Source: Tubulanus polymorphus (taxonomy: Eukaryota > Nemertea > Palaeonemertea > Tubulaniformes > Tubulanidae). Taken from it: a stretch of 64,000 nucleotides of DNA. The DNA lies in the NCBI RefSeq assembly GCF_964204645.1, contig NC_134036.1:3213501-3277500 (forward strand). Direction: 5' to 3'. The translations under genes were made by a program, and so were the position numbers. The notes beneath the pieces are model-generated. The model had not been told where the DNA came from. It saw only the letters and a list, made by a program, of their open reading frames with translations, and did not search any database. Shown piece by piece: positions 25,995 through 37,942 of the stretch (position 1 is the stretch's first letter; each line of letters starts with the position of its first letter).

Positions 25995-28900
25995 GGATTG
26001 AAGTTGGCGTTGTATGGGAGACAGGCAGCCAGGCAGGCAGCCAGCACTGGTATACAATAATTATTTCACTGGCGCCAATGTCTGTACACCATGCAATTAT
26101 AAGTGAGGAGCGCTTTACTAGTGAACGAGGCTCCCGAAGGGCTCTCCAGTTCGTCTAATACCCTAGTGTGTGTGTGTGTGTGTGTCTCGTAGTCGTCACG
26201 AGAGGGGTTTCCACTTCGCTATTGACTATGATTACGAGGTTTTTAAAATCGGCGCCACCCGCCGTGTGTGCGGAAATTTAGGTTTTGTCAAAAACGAATA
26301 TTTCATGGCATGGAGCTGTAATAGTTGGACTGAACGCTCGTGCGCGCAGATTCACACAGGGTTCCCAGAACGACGATTGCGCGCGTGCATACACTAACGA
26401 TTTCAATACATTTTGACACAATATTCGGGTGGTTAAAACTTTAATCCAACCAGAAAAATAGATCAAGAAAGAGAGAGAGGGGGAGGCAGGGAGACAATAG
26501 AGAGGTCAAGCTAGTCATGTAACATGCTCAATGCCTTTGTTTTTGATATATATCACAAGACCTATATGCACGAAATTGACCGGTTCAAGACGAAGAATCT
26601 TCTACATCAGAATTTTGAAGGTAATTTCCCGATTTCCGCGGGAAATGCCCGCATTCACTGATTTCCCTGCGTAGAATTTGGAATCCGAAATTCCCAGATA
26701 TTCCTCGGATGCCAGTCAACATTGCAAGACATCATTTTATACTGAATCATGTACCGATAAAGAAACGCGTGGTCAATAGCATAATCTGAATTCCCTGAGT
26801 TTTCGGTAAAATCTGTCTCAAATTACCCGCAGTTTTCCAAGAATTTTACTAGAATTTCCTAATTCCCTGAGATTTCTAGGATCTCCAGGTTTTCCAAGTC
26901 GGTGGCGCCACCCCGTTAATAGAGGAGATTTCGAACCGAATAATGAAAACTTCGGGAATTTTTTAGCGGTACATGCATATCATTAATACGTGCAGCATCT
27001 ATATAACTACGCCGACTACGACAGGAGAGGACAGTTAAAACCGGATAAGAGTTTGTGAGCGCCGATGAGAATGTCGTCCTCTTTCACGTAGTCAACAAGC
27101 GAGTAGATATTACACTTGACCTCAAATGTGTTTCAACGACGACATAACGCGAAAAAAATTTACAAGCGTTCAAAATCGTGTCAGTTGATATTTTTCAGTT
27201 ACTATATTCTTACAAAAGCAAAGTTTGCCATTGTTGTTTCGCGGTAACGCCGAACGCGCGCGCGACGACGCAACTCTTTGCGCGAGGTATTTTTTGCCGA
27301 ACGAGAAAAATCTCGAAAAGAAAAATCGAATGAAATCGATGCGCGAGTAGTTAAACCGGAAATTAGTACGTTCGAAGCCGAATAATGTACAAAATATAAC
27401 AATATTAGAAATAAACTTCAGGGATTAACGAGTTTTTTTTTCCAAAATTGCAGTTGATTTGCTTGGATCGAGGCTTGAAATTAATACGTAACCTTGTCTC
27501 ACAAAAAATCTTTTGTTTCAGTGCTAAGGATGGAGGTTTGAATCGATGTCGATACCCAGTAAAGAAGACAACTTCGCGACCACTGAAGATGGTTGAGCTG
27601 ATAGCACCGATAAACGGATGATCTCGGCGCCACTGAAGAAAATGATGGGCTTTAGCACCGCGCGCAGTCAATACCACTTTAGGCCGATAGGACAGTGATA
27701 TGTCAGGAGAAAAAGAAGCTCTTCGTGCTGACGAAGAAAATGATGGTCCACTGGTTGTACCACTTATGAATGAATGTAGTCGATACCGTCGGAGAAGATG
27801 CGGGCTGATACCATAGATGAAAAGGATGGAAGGAAAAGGAAATACAAATACACCCATCAAAAGTAGTAGAGAACCAGTGTTCTCCACAGCGGGTTTCGGG
27901 GTCACGGCCACCTCTATCATTTTCTACATCTGAGTATAGCTATCCCTCATAAAATATCTGCTGCCCCTACCAGCAATAGAAGATTACAACAAAATTAAAC
28001 TTGATCTTCTGTGGTTTTTGGGAGATCGAAAGCTGCGCTAGTTAGGCAGCCACGATATCATAGACTTGGCAATGAATGCAGCCCACATAAAATTCCAGGG
28101 GCCAGTTGCATAGTCGTGACTTAAGTCCAAAAGTGGTCTTAAATGTTCAGACTGGTCTTAAGTTGTTAGATTAGCTATAGAACTAATTTGGTCTTAGACT
28201 CTAAGTCATGACTATGCAACCGGCCCCAGCTTACGGAGAATGATGGAGAACCCACTGAAAACCCCTCAAAAATTAGAAGACAAAATCAGAACTTACCGGG
28301 TACGATGAGTATACTATAATGATAAGGATTACAGCAGATAAATCCTGATTCGTTGTGCGCGCAACACGGCAGTTTTTTACGTTCGAACTTCGCGGCGAGC
28401 TCCGGCCATCGGAACACCTGACACAGCAACAAATCGACGGGTCGCGTCGTCGCCGCGGCGCGAGACGCGGTTCCGACGCGTACGGGCGCGTCGGGCAGCG
28501 GTACGCAGACGCCCATTTCGCCGCCGCGCGATTCGAGGCACTGCGCCAACGATTCGAGTTGCGATTCTTTCAGACGTTTCAGTAAAGCGTGTAAAGTCGA
28601 TTCGAGTTCAGTCGTCGGCGTTTCAGACGAACCCGCGGTTTCATGTTTTAAAGACGACGAAGAAACCGCGCGATTTTTCCAAATACGTTTTATCAGCGCA
28701 GACCTTTTATTCCTGAAACAGAAAAAAACAAGAAACGTTGAAAAATAACAAATATATTGCTTATTATTGTCGATAATAAGATAATAAATTATTATCAGAA
28801 TTTATTGAATATAAACTAAGAGTTATGAAATATTGAAACACAAGATATAAACTAAAATTCACGATGGCAAATTGTTATTTTGAAACGCCGATATTGATGA

Positions 28901-29617
28901 CAAGTACACATCAGCCTTATATAACGCGTACTAGGTATCTATAGGGTTGATTTAATTCAACTTAAAAAAATATGTGTTCACCAAATGTCGATCGCAATTG
29001 CCAATGGACGAGTCCTCGGTCAATTTTTTTCTAGCAAGCTCTAGGCTCAATTCCATCATAAAGATTAAGCATTGACTACTACAATCTACAAACGTTCAAC
29101 AATCTGACACAAAGCGAGCGCTCCGGCTTATTTCTATGGGCGAGGAATTAATTGACCTTATATAGATTCACACAGCGAGTATGTTACATTGTATCAGGGA
29201 GGTGAAGACAATGCATCTTCTTAATTCCTCATAGTTGTGGTATAATAGACTCTTATTGAAATGGACAGCATTGAAATTGACTTCGCTGACTAAATCTAGA
29301 CAAAACAAAGCTGACACCTTCAACAGTGTAATAAAACTAGAAAACCCATAACTGTTGTAGCAGCAGAGAACAGTTCAGATAAGCTGAGCCAAGGTATAAT
29401 ATACGAAAATTAGCCCTCCCTGTCCAACATCAAGAACAAATCAGTATTCGAGTAGGCCTTAGCGATAAAAGGGTTAACCATTGATGATAAACGATACACT
29501 TCAGTCAGCACCGAGCGACTTACTAAGAAAAGTCAACGAACTTTTCACAAGAAAAACATTGTCATAATCGCTAAAAATATACGTGAATTAAATGCTCCCA
29601 ATTACATACCTAAACAT
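14587..29617 (-). CDS. Smad6/7: Inhibitory SMAD (SMAD6/7 type)
   Basis: Five coding exons join in phase to 390 residues: 29610-29617, 28297-28712, 25081-25137, 23539-23601, 14587-15215. The 8-base first exon encodes MF plus two bases of Arg, giving MFRNKRSALIKRIWKNR, the hallmark start of vertebrate SMAD6/7. Exon 2 carries an MH1-like domain (about 43-141) with RWPEL, LPCC and FICCNPYHYS, the family's zinc-binding Cys/His pattern. Exons 3 and 4 form a short linker containing STETGGDPSY. Exon 5 is a full MH2 domain (RFWCNVAYWENRQRVGRLYT to SCPCWIEILLHVQR) without the C-terminal SSxS of receptor SMADs. Such proteins block BMP/TGF-beta signalling at receptors and are induced as feedback inhibitors; that is family knowledge. 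I could not see the PPxY Smurf-binding motif. An in-frame upstream ATG at 29995 could add 126 residues. Confidence 0.93.
15488..15617. mobile_element. SINE-like fragment with a tRNA B-box-like motif
   Basis: About 130 bases containing TTTACTCCTGGGTGGAGAGA and, further on, GGGTTCGAACCCACG, which fits the Pol III B-box consensus GGTTCGANNCC. It lies in the last intron of the SMAD gene. No A-box or poly(A) tail was assigned, so orientation is open. Confidence 0.45.
18780..19120. other. GC- and CpG-rich block in SMAD intron 4
   Basis: A sharp compositional change inside an AT-rich intron, with runs of GTCGTCGTCGACGACG and GGCGGCGGCGGCGTCCGGGC. ORFs on both strands here reflect triplet-like composition (Asp/Arg/Ser runs) and not a recognised protein. 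It could be an internal CpG island, enhancer or alternative first exon. A similar block lies at about 21840-22060. Confidence 0.4.
19366..19690. repeat. Dispersed repeat, TTCCCTGAC family, copy 1
   Basis: Starts near GGGTGGCCGCTTTTATTTGACTC and contains repeated TTCCCTGAC/T motifs, CACAGTCAAATACGTAA and GACGGAAACTG. The same order of motifs occurs at 47810-48100 and 55540-55830. Confidence 0.6.
20543..20713. repeat. 39-bp tandem repeat array, just over four copies
   Basis: The unit begins AACTGTGGAACTGGGTCCAG and continues AGACAAATTAAACCCACAC. Starts at 20543 and 20699 are exactly four units apart. Since 39 is a multiple of three, ORFs read through it (CGFNLSLDP repeats), but nothing suggests it is translated. 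Confidence 0.85.
21355..21510. repeat. About 115-bp direct duplication
   Basis: The stretch ATGTCTCAGGTGAAGTACTG through GTGTGGACGATCA occurs twice (about 21353 and 21460), with ATATCTGGTNTTTGTAGTTC before each. Partial relatives lie near 47010 and 57700, so this is a dispersed family. Confidence 0.6.
22736..22789. repeat. (GA)n-rich simple repeat
   Basis: Interrupted GAGAGA run inside SMAD intron 4. A second one lies at about 24550-24598. Confidence 0.8.
24550..24598. repeat. (GA)n-rich simple repeat
   Basis: Interrupted AGAGAG run in SMAD intron 3, just left of the 92-bp tandem repeat. Confidence 0.8.
24748..24980. repeat. 92-bp tandem repeat, about 2.5 copies
   Basis: The unit contains GAATTCCACCCCGAGTTGGT, CAAATACTGAGTAAGAGTTT and GTAGACTCTGTCTCTCACTG. 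Copies start near 24748 (diverged), 24840 and 24932. The two right-hand units are nearly identical. The array lies about 100 bases from SMAD exon 3. Confidence 0.85.
25930..25991. repeat. (AT)n microsatellite, about 31 repeats
   Basis: An uninterrupted alternating TA run of about 62 bases in SMAD intron 2. Confidence 0.95.
26166..26185. repeat. (GT)n microsatellite
   Basis: About ten GT units in SMAD intron 2. Confidence 0.9.
28098..28227. mobile_element. 130-bp MITE, GGGGCC-GTTGCATAGTC family, copy 1
   Basis: The left end GGGGCCAGTTGCATAGTCGT and the reverse complement of the right end GGGGCCGGTTGCATAGTCAT are near-identical inverted repeats. The interior has repeated TGGTCTTAA motifs. Two relatives lie side by side at 60653-60915. 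This copy is 70 bases downstream of SMAD exon 2. Confidence 0.8.
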
Positions 29618-29647
29618 GCACAGACTGCAACTGCCAGCATCCGTGGA

Positions 29648-29677
29648 CGTGGTTGCTGCTGCTGCTGCTGCTGCCGC
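29648..29677. repeat. CTG/CAG triplet repeat in the SMAD 5' region
   Basis: A (GCT)n run just upstream of the conserved SMAD ATG. Read in the SMAD frame it would encode a polyalanine stretch within the possible N-terminal extension. Confidence 0.8.
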
Positions 29678-31209
29678 TGTATTGATGGATAGGTGATAAT
29701 TTTCTTCATCCGTGGTATCTTTACTACTCGGAGGATGATCACGTCGTATTTCGGAGCAGGAGGAGTTGGAGTTGGAAGCGGTGACCACAGCAGCGAGACT
29801 GGAGTTCGTAGTAGTCGTTGGTGTCGCGGTTCGACCGCCTGTGCCGACTGGTGATGGTATTATTACTACGGATGATGAAGCTGAAGAGGACGATGACGAT
29901 TCGACGATGACTCTGCTCCGGCCAGGGCTGCTGCAGGCTGCTCTCCTCAGTATGTCAAACGCGGCCGTCGTAACTTTTGAAAAATACACCAGCAATGTCG
30001 CCGATTATCGAAGCGCATCACAAATCGCTATTTCAATGACGACGATGCTACTAAAGCTTACGAAAATGACCCTGAATATAAATATGACCCTTAATTATAC
30101 GAAAATGACACTGAATTACCGCGCTATATATGAATATATCAATGTTGTTATTTACCGTTGGCTGCTTCTACAATCGCAAAAATATACCTCCTTTTCTCTC
30201 AAGTTGCAAATTCAACAACTATTCAGTGTAGAAGATGAATACCGGCGTAAATCCTTTTTTCTTCTAGAGATGCCGCACAGATTTAGTAGAGTAGTAGTAA
30301 TAGAAACCGCACAAGATAATTCCTGGGTTTATGAACCCGCAAATAAATCCGCTATTTAACTACTTTGAAACCGGGTGAGCACGGTGGCTCTTTAAATAAA
30401 TAAAATGAAGAGAGGATTGAGAGAGAGATGCGGCTCCGCTGTGGCTAGCCTCCTATGATACACCACACACTAGAACTAGAACTACATCCACACACGTCCT
30501 TTCTCCGTTAATATTACCAGCTTTCTCGTCGGTGAAAATAAACGCTCCGGACAGCGACTGATATTCGTGCAAATCCTAGATCGACATCGGCACCGAATTG
30601 ACACGGCCGAAATTCGAGTTGTTAATCCGCGCGGATTCTGAAATATCTATCATTCAGTAGTTTTGACGAGCTGTAGTTCGCTATGCGTGTTGTGAGTGTG
30701 TGTGTAGTACTCGAATGTAAACTGCTCTGTGGCCTGTGCCATCATTCACACACTGCGCAGGGAGAGCACGTTCTCAGACAATTCGGCACCGCAATGGACT
30801 ATTCCGCTATAATTAATAAAGGGGCACCGAACGCGCAGTTGAGAGTTTAAAATGCTCTAAAATTTTCAAATTTCAATATCGTTGTAATCCCGATGAATTT
30901 GGCGGATGAACGAAAGCCAGTTTAAAACGATCGCTAGCTGATAATATCAAATATGTACGATCAATATTTGTTTTGAGCTTGACCGGAAGGGTCAGTCCGT
31001 AGATCGATTATGATATTGATTTTTTAGACTTCCATTTTTGTTCCCAATTTCACGTCAACTCAGCGAAATCATTTCCGCTAGCAAAGTTTTATTCTCATTG
31101 TGGTTATACACTTTCATTGGGATGAGAAAGACTTGACCTTGTCCTCAGTCAGATCCCCAATTCACGAAAATACAAGAAAACATTTATTCTAAAACTTAAC
31201 ACTCGAAAC

Positions 31210-31215
31210 TTTATT
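31210..31215 (-). terminator. Candidate poly(A) signal for MIC13
   Basis: AATAAA on the minus strand about 410 bases past the MIC13 stop. A second hexamer lies at 31183-31188. Either or both could be used. Confidence 0.4.
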
Positions 31216-31620
31216 TCATCTCTTCGCAAAAACAAATTGTTAATTAATTAAAGTACTTATTACAACATGTAAACAACAAGATTGAGTTTGACATTCACAT
31301 GCGCCATCTGATGACATTCTAGAAGAACTAATTGAGCTGTATAAAACTTGAAACTCTGCGATCATACACTGCATTGTTTAGAGTTAGCATTCATATGATG
31401 TACAAATCAACCAAAGTTTATCTTTACATAATATAGTTTATACATACATTCAAATTAGTTACTGTTTCCAATTCACTAGTGTACTAGTACCAGAAAAAAG
31501 TACAGCATTCACTGGATATTATGTATGGTACATTAACAATATATTTGTTTTTGCATCGCCCGATGGAAATTTACTATCATTTAAAACATGTATCTAAATC
31601 ATTTCATACTATTAAGAGGT

Positions 31621-32603
31621 TCATTTTGACGAAATGAAATTTTTCTTCACATAGTCCACTCCTTTGTTGGTGTAATGTTTGATTGTTTTGGGCGATTCTT
31701 CGATAGCTTTAAACGTCGTTTCAACTCCTAGAAATATAGATCGATGAATTAAGCAGGTGATTTCAGAGAAATCAAGATATCAAAAATTCGTATTATATTT
31801 ACCACAGTTCCAATATATGGCCACTTTCTGCGACGAGTCATTAACCGAAGGAATCTGAAAGACAAAAATAAGAAAGTTTTAGTTCTATTCTAAATGAAAC
31901 GACTGGACCTAGTTCCACAATTGTGAGTTAAGATTTGACTCAGAGGTAACTCATCAAAACTGAACTAATTCTAACTCAGAGTTAACTCTATAACTCCTGA
32001 CTGTCAAACTGGATCCTGGACTATATCCACTTGTCTAATCCTACAATAACATTATCAACTAAGAATATAATGATCCTTCTTGAGTACCAGACACCGGATT
32101 GTCAATGACATCCTATAATATAGGATGCCGTGGACTTAAACAAACAATTTATATACCTTCATGAAATATTCGTTTGCTGTAGGAAGGACGGTCGTACGAA
32201 CTTTGGTCAAAGCGCGATACCCGTTGTGACTGGAATCCCAGATACCTTCTTTCACCGTCACATACACGGCCCCGCCAACGATGCCAAATTTGGCAGTCCA
32301 CCTGTGAATGTAGCAAGAAGGGGAAATAAATGTTAAGCAAAGTTAAATTGCCAGTTTTTATCGAGAAAGCAGCGATGTTTTAGAGACGTCTCGAGAAATC
32401 CAAATAATGTTCTACTCCGTGTCAAAATGAAAAACTGCAGAAATTGGTTAAAAAAAAGTGCAGATCAATTACATTAAATATCACTGTCTCAGGATCAGGA
32501 GGGCCTTGTTTCAGACAGAGAATGTCATTAGAAATTTTATTACATCATTGCATATTCGATAGGTGTGAATCAAATGTACTCACTTCACAAGCACGCCCAA
32601 CAT
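31621..32603 (-). CDS. MICOS13: MICOS complex subunit MIC13 (QIL1)
   Basis: Four exons join in phase to 107 residues: 32584-32603, 32157-32301, 31803-31854, 31621-31727. The protein begins MLGVLVKWTAKFGIVGGAVY, a short N-terminal hydrophobic segment with GGAVY as in MIC13/QIL1. It ends with IKHYTNKGVDYVKK, which resembles the family's C-terminal REYSKEGWEYVK. Length is close to the human protein's (about 118). MIC13 sits in the mitochondrial inner membrane, bridges the MIC60 and MIC10 subcomplexes and supports crista junctions; that is family knowledge. The match rests on the two end motifs and the size. The middle is poorly conserved, as is usual for this family. The start is set by the only ATG with a good donor (GAA|GTGAGT) in phase with exon 2. 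Confidence 0.88.
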
Positions 32604-33639
32604 TCCTGGTCGATGAGAATTTAGCGAATGAGACCTGCAAATGAAGAAGGTAGCAAGCAAATAAAATAGAGATTGAATTTACCGAATTGAATTGTAATTT
32701 GTACCTCTAATTAATACCAACCCATAGGCCTAAAATGATCAAAATAAGAGACACCTGCTTCGTTAAAATAGTTTAAGTAAATGGAACCTCAAAATGTGTA
32801 CCATTAATTATCATTGATAGCTGATAATCAAACGTGATTTAGAGTTAATTTCATTGACACTCACCTTCACAATAAATTTTGATTTACTTCGCTTGCGTTG
32901 ACTGATCGTAGACGGTCAGGCTCGAGTCCCAAATTTGCCGAGTATGGCCATTCTTAAAAATCCGCAGACCTGCCCTGAGAGGCGAATGGTCTAACTGAGC
33001 AGTATAAATGTCAAACTTGCCTTAATTCAGATGAAACGGCGTGGCAAACTCGGCGCGCTCCTGAGAGAATGAAAAAAATAATACAGCGTTGCCCAGTGAA
33101 TTTTTATTTTCTTTGTAACTAGCACTGTTCATATATGTGAAATAATAAAATATTGTAGAAAAGAATTGTATTTATTCATTATTGGCTATTCGCACGGAAT
33201 ACTCCGAAGGATAGTCGTACGGATTACTCCGAAAACTATTACGAACCATGGCTGAATTAGCCACAATTAGGGAAACCAACAATGAGCGAATAAACAAAAA
33301 TAAACAAACGAACGAACAAAACATGTACTTCTATTTTGAAAAAATATCAGCACATTTTCATTCCATAACACAGAAATAAAGAAAGTTTGAGAGCATTTCA
33401 ATTCATGCCTCGTCCAGGAACAATTATAGTCACGGATATAAATCAATATTATTTATTCGAAGAAAACTCATGGTAGAAACAACGATGAAATAAACAAAGC
33501 AGGACCAAGCCCAAGGGTTTCATTTGAATCAACCTTTGATTGTTGCTAAAACCTCATGAAACGATTGGAAGGTTTTAACGTGAATCATATTTATTTTTAT
33601 AATTTACATCAATTATAGAAAATGCCAGATTACGTGCTT

Positions 33640-35190
33640 GAGGAATTATTAATGTAAGTTCCTCAAACACGTTGACTGTACTATTTCAAAATCAGTCCAA
33701 CCACAGTTGACGTATAAACTATAAACTAGGACAATTTGCTAATATCCTCATTTATCAAGAAACTCAACTCTATTTCCCCTTAATAAAATCACACGAACAA
33801 CTGAAAACTACAAGGTGAAAAAGTTGCTATAAACTAAACAATTGAAGAGTTATGAAGAGTTCATGATGAAGAACATGTGTGTCGTTTTATTCTTATGACA
33901 ACTATTTTACATTGCTAAATGACAGGTATCATACTCAAGGAATTTATCATATAAGTTTCTCATTAACAAACACGTGAACTGTATAGCAAAAAGAGTTCAA
34001 CATAACATAATTAAAAGTATTAAACGAGAGATAAAAGTACGAATTCACTCTAAAAAAGCTTAAGATAAACAAACCCATCTTTAATTTCATGTTGATTGAC
34101 AATTATTTTTATTAGAAAAATATAAATTTGCAAACTTTGCCTCGTCTTAACTTAAAGATTTTCAAACATAATAAATTGCTTGAAATAAGTATTCAGACGT
34201 TTTTTCTTCCAGCTTTGAAATGAAAAATATCAAAATAATTATACTATCAATAACAAATCAACAATGATATCGATAATTTATGTTTATAACGTTTTTACGT
34301 TCGTGTAAATTGTATCAATCAGATTTTATTCCCCAGATTACCCATTAAACAATTAATACAAAATGTCAGGCGAGTGCTCAAGGCAAGTTCCTAACATTTG
34401 GGTTCTATTTCAAAAACAGTCCAACCATGGGACAATTTACTAATTGTTCATATATTCCTCATTTATCAAGGATCATTTATCCTCTTTTTTCGACAGGACC
34501 TTAATTAAATCAGTATTTTATGAACCACTGAAAACCACAACATTGAAAAAGTTGCTATAAACTAAACTAAACTAAACAATCGAAGTGGATGAACATGTGT
34601 GTAGTTTTATTCTTATGACAACAATTATACCTTGTTAAATGACAGGTATTATACTCAAGGATTCATCATGTAAGATCCTAATGAATATATAACATAAGTT
34701 CCTAGTGAACAAACACGTGAACTGTATTGCGAAAACAGTTCAACATAAAAGCATTAAACTAGAGATAAAACCTATGAATTCACTCTAAAAAGCTTAAGAT
34801 TAATAAATCAATCTTTAATTTCATTTGAATTAACATTATTTTTATTAGAAAACTAGAATTTTGCAAACTTTTTCTCGTCTCATCTTAAGGATTTTCAAAC
34901 ATAATAAATTCCCTTGAAATAAATATTCAAGGTAAAACCTACGAATTCACCCAGGACAGCCTAAGATAAACAAATCAATCAATAATTTCATTTTCGTTGA
35001 CATTTTTATTAGAAAACTATATTTCTACCTACTTACATTGTCTCAATTGAGATTTTAAGACGTTATTACTTCACTGACATATTTCTTCCAGCTTTAGAAA
35101 ACATTAAATGATTATACTTTGAATAAATAATCAACATCAGTAATATCAGTAATTTAAGTTCATGGCTGTTTTAACATTCGTGTAAGTCAG
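33640..35190. repeat. Diverged tandem duplication, period about 0.7-0.9 kb
   Basis: Matching landmarks recur in the same order. AGTTGCTATAAACTAAAC appears near 33823 and 34550, and GAACATGTGTGTNGTTTTAT appears near 33873 and 34583. TTCTTCCAGCTTTNGAAA is near 34205 and 35085, with ATCAACA and a TTCGTGTAA segment after it. Indels make the spacing grow from about 0.7 to 0.9 kb. Confidence 0.65.
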
Positions 35191-36112
35191 TCGTCCATAA
35201 AAATCTTGATACATTTAAATGATTTCCAATCGCAGAAATTTGTTTCCAAGCAAATGTTAAAAAGCGAGTATGTACAGAAATGTAGTTGCGGCCCCACACT
35301 TTTTGGCCAAGTGATGATTTTTTAAACATTGAAATCCAAAAACAGAATATTACGCATGTCTTCTTTATTATGTCTAAAAGTTAAGTCTAAAAATTTATGT
35401 CGACATATTTTCGCACATACAACTTTTTAAAATCCTGGCTACTTAAACGTTTAGGCAAAGCACATTATTTTCATCCAAGGAAATATAAAATGAACCACTA
35501 TTTCTTAGATTGATAGACCATTCATCCAATCATGGCAGGCTGATACGGAGAACAGGTTTCAAATCATTCAAAGTTAAGCTTAACTAAGTATGAAAATTAT
35601 CTGAACTTAAGTTCACAATATCATGTTGATTCTACCGGTATATCTCAGTTTACGCGCAACTCAACCATTCTATGAGTCGCACCTAGGCAGTGGACGTGAT
35701 CATTAAAACAGCGTCACAAACCTAACTTAACTAATCTAACCTAACTTAACAAATCTATCTGGGAGCAAAGGTCAAAATCACACAGCGTAGATTTTTTGAG
35801 ACTCTAAGAAGGAACTTTCAGTAAAGATTACAAAACAGAATGACTCCTGTTTATAAATTCATTAGTCTTTTCGAAAACAGTTCGCCCAATTAATTTAAAG
35901 TATAAGGATGCGATTTTATTGCAATATTCAAACGTAGATAGTTCCTTCTCAGGCCACAGAACCCTAATTAACCTAACTTCAATTTCATTGAATAATTCAT
36001 TACAAGTAGACTGTAATCTGGTAAATTTTGTGAACCTACATTTCTGACTAGACCAGTTTGTACAAGTGTAAAAATAAATCAGTACTTTACATTACTTTGA
36101 AGTCAATTATTG

Positions 36113-36465
36113 TCTCTGTTGCTCCTCGAGTGTTCATAAGATGCACAAGCTGCTCCTCAAGTGTTTATAAGATGCACTAGCCGCTCCTCAAGTGTTTCTA
36201 AGATGCACTAGCTGCTCCTGAGTCAGTGTTTATAAGATGCACTAGCTGCTCCTGAGTCAGTGTTTATAAGATGCACTGACAGCTCCTCAGTCAGTGCTTA
36301 TAAGATGCACTAGCTGCTCCTCAGTCAGTGTTTATAAGATGCACTAGCTACTCCTCAGTCAGTGTTTATAAGATACACTATTGTCTCTGCTCCTCCTGGA
36401 TCAGTGTTTATAAGACGCGCTATTGTCCATGCTGCTCCTCGAGTGTTGATGGGATCCGCTACTGC
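36113..36465. repeat. 31-38 bp minisatellite, about nine to ten copies
   Basis: The core GCTGCTCCTGAGTCAGTGTT then TATAAGATGCACTA repeats with variants such as CTCAAGTGTTTATAAGATGC. The unit length changes between copies. Confidence 0.85.
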
Positions 36466-37409
36466 TGCTCCTGAATCGGTGTTGGTAGAGATCCACCATC
36501 ATTCGTTGAAGAAATCCATCGTTGGGCGATAACTCGCTGCTGCTGGCTCTACAACTTCTCATCTGGACGTCTGCAGTTTTCATCGGCATCAGTAGTCATC
36601 TACTTTTGGTTGTCATTTACCAATCGAAGACCATTATTTCCAGGATAGAGTTCAGCTGAAATTGCCATGTTTTTTTGCAGCGGAAAGATTGATCGAAATT
36701 GATTGCGGCTTAAGACCATAACTAATAGTAGTTCAGCAGCATTGATACATCACTGTTTAAGACTAGTGACAACAGAATATGAGGCTGGATATAAGATCAG
36801 CCGTGCAGACCGTCACATGTAAATTTAACAATATAGAGGTCTGAAATGTCTATACTAGAAGAATTTCAGATCATTTAAATTCATCTTTATTTTAGATATC
36901 TAAACAATCAGTTAATTATTAAGCTATATAGCTATAATTTTAGCTATAGTTTGTTTTGGTAATTTGACTGCCTATATCCTAGTAACACTTAAGTTAAATC
37001 TGTTGATTAATAACTGACCTATCTACACTTCATTACTCAGCCAAGAATATTCATATGAGACCTAACGAGTACTATTTAGAGCAATGATTGTCATAGATTT
37101 CAACTCACTGATAACCATATACCGGCTACAGAGCTTCAATCTTCAATCAGTAAATAGTAAAATTTAGAATATTGAGAACTTCACCAGCGCCTCTGTTCTC
37201 TTCAGTGCTACGCATCCTGCCATTGATGCTAAACCAGAAATGAAAAATCAACTTAGCTTTTTATCAAGACTGCCAGGTTCCGTTTCGAAAGGTCTCTCGG
37301 TGTTTTGTTGACGAGTTTAATGCAAGCTGGAGTTTTCTGTGGTGACTTCTGGTCGGTAGGTTCTAGATGGCTGATGTATCTCATGCTGGGCCTTTTCAGA
37401 TTCATGTTA

Positions 37410-37860
37410 AGCTGCAATGAGTAAAAGAATGACATTCTGTAGTCACAGAATTGATTAATTGTAATTGACATGTGTATCAACTTAACTTTCTTAAGATTGC
37501 TGAGCATCCTTTTTGCATCGTCCTATGGTGTCTCCGTCATCTTCTTAATCGTGGTGGGCGTGTTCAGATTAAGTCTACCTAAAATGAGTAAAAGAAAGAC
37601 ATTCTGTAGTCAAACAATTCTTTGATTAATTGTGATTTACATGTTAATCAACTTAACTTTCTCAAGATTGCCGAGCATCCTTTTTTCATCGTCCTATGGT
37701 GTCTCCGTCATCTTCTTAATCATGATGGGCGTGTTCAGATTAAGTGTACCTAAAATGAGTAAAAGAAAGACATTCTGTAGTTACAATTCTTCGATTAATT
37801 GTAATTTACATGTTTATCAACTTAACTTTCTCAAGAATGCCGAGTTCAGTATCATCTTGT
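37410..37860. repeat. About 170-bp direct triplication
   Basis: AATGAGTAAAAGAAAGACAT starts copies near 37415, 37583 and 37755. Each continues through CTGTAGT, TTGATTAATTGT, a CAACTTAACTTTCT segment and GCCGAG. The first two also share TCGTCCTATGGTGTCTCCGT and the GGGCGTGTTCAGATTAAG block. Confidence 0.8.
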
Positions 37861-37942
37861 TGTAGCATCGCCATCTTCTGTCCTCTTGGGGCGTCGTTGT
37901 CTTCTGTGGGAGTCCTGAAATGAAAAAAAGAACAGAGATGAA

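Larger units (their letters stand above)
29618..31620. other. Spacer between SMAD 5' end and MIC13 3' end
   Basis: About 2 kb. The part just above 29617 should hold the SMAD 5' UTR and promoter, including the in-frame open stretch up to 29995. The part just below 31621 is MIC13 3' UTR. I see no further gene. Confidence 0.55.

Noticed and set aside
27405-27920. 171-codon minus ORF
   Set aside because: It lies in a SMAD intron, has simple repeated motifs, and shows no family or splice support.
29588-29995. 135-codon ORF as a separate gene
   Set aside because: It ends just after the SMAD donor and contains the conserved MFR start in frame, so it is treated as SMAD 5' region.
36113-36465. CRISPR-like array
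   Set aside because: The units are contiguous tandem repeats without unique spacers, in a eukaryotic genome.
36401-36589. 62-codon Ser-rich minus ORF
   Set aside because: It overlaps a minisatellite; the Ser/His composition comes from the repeat.
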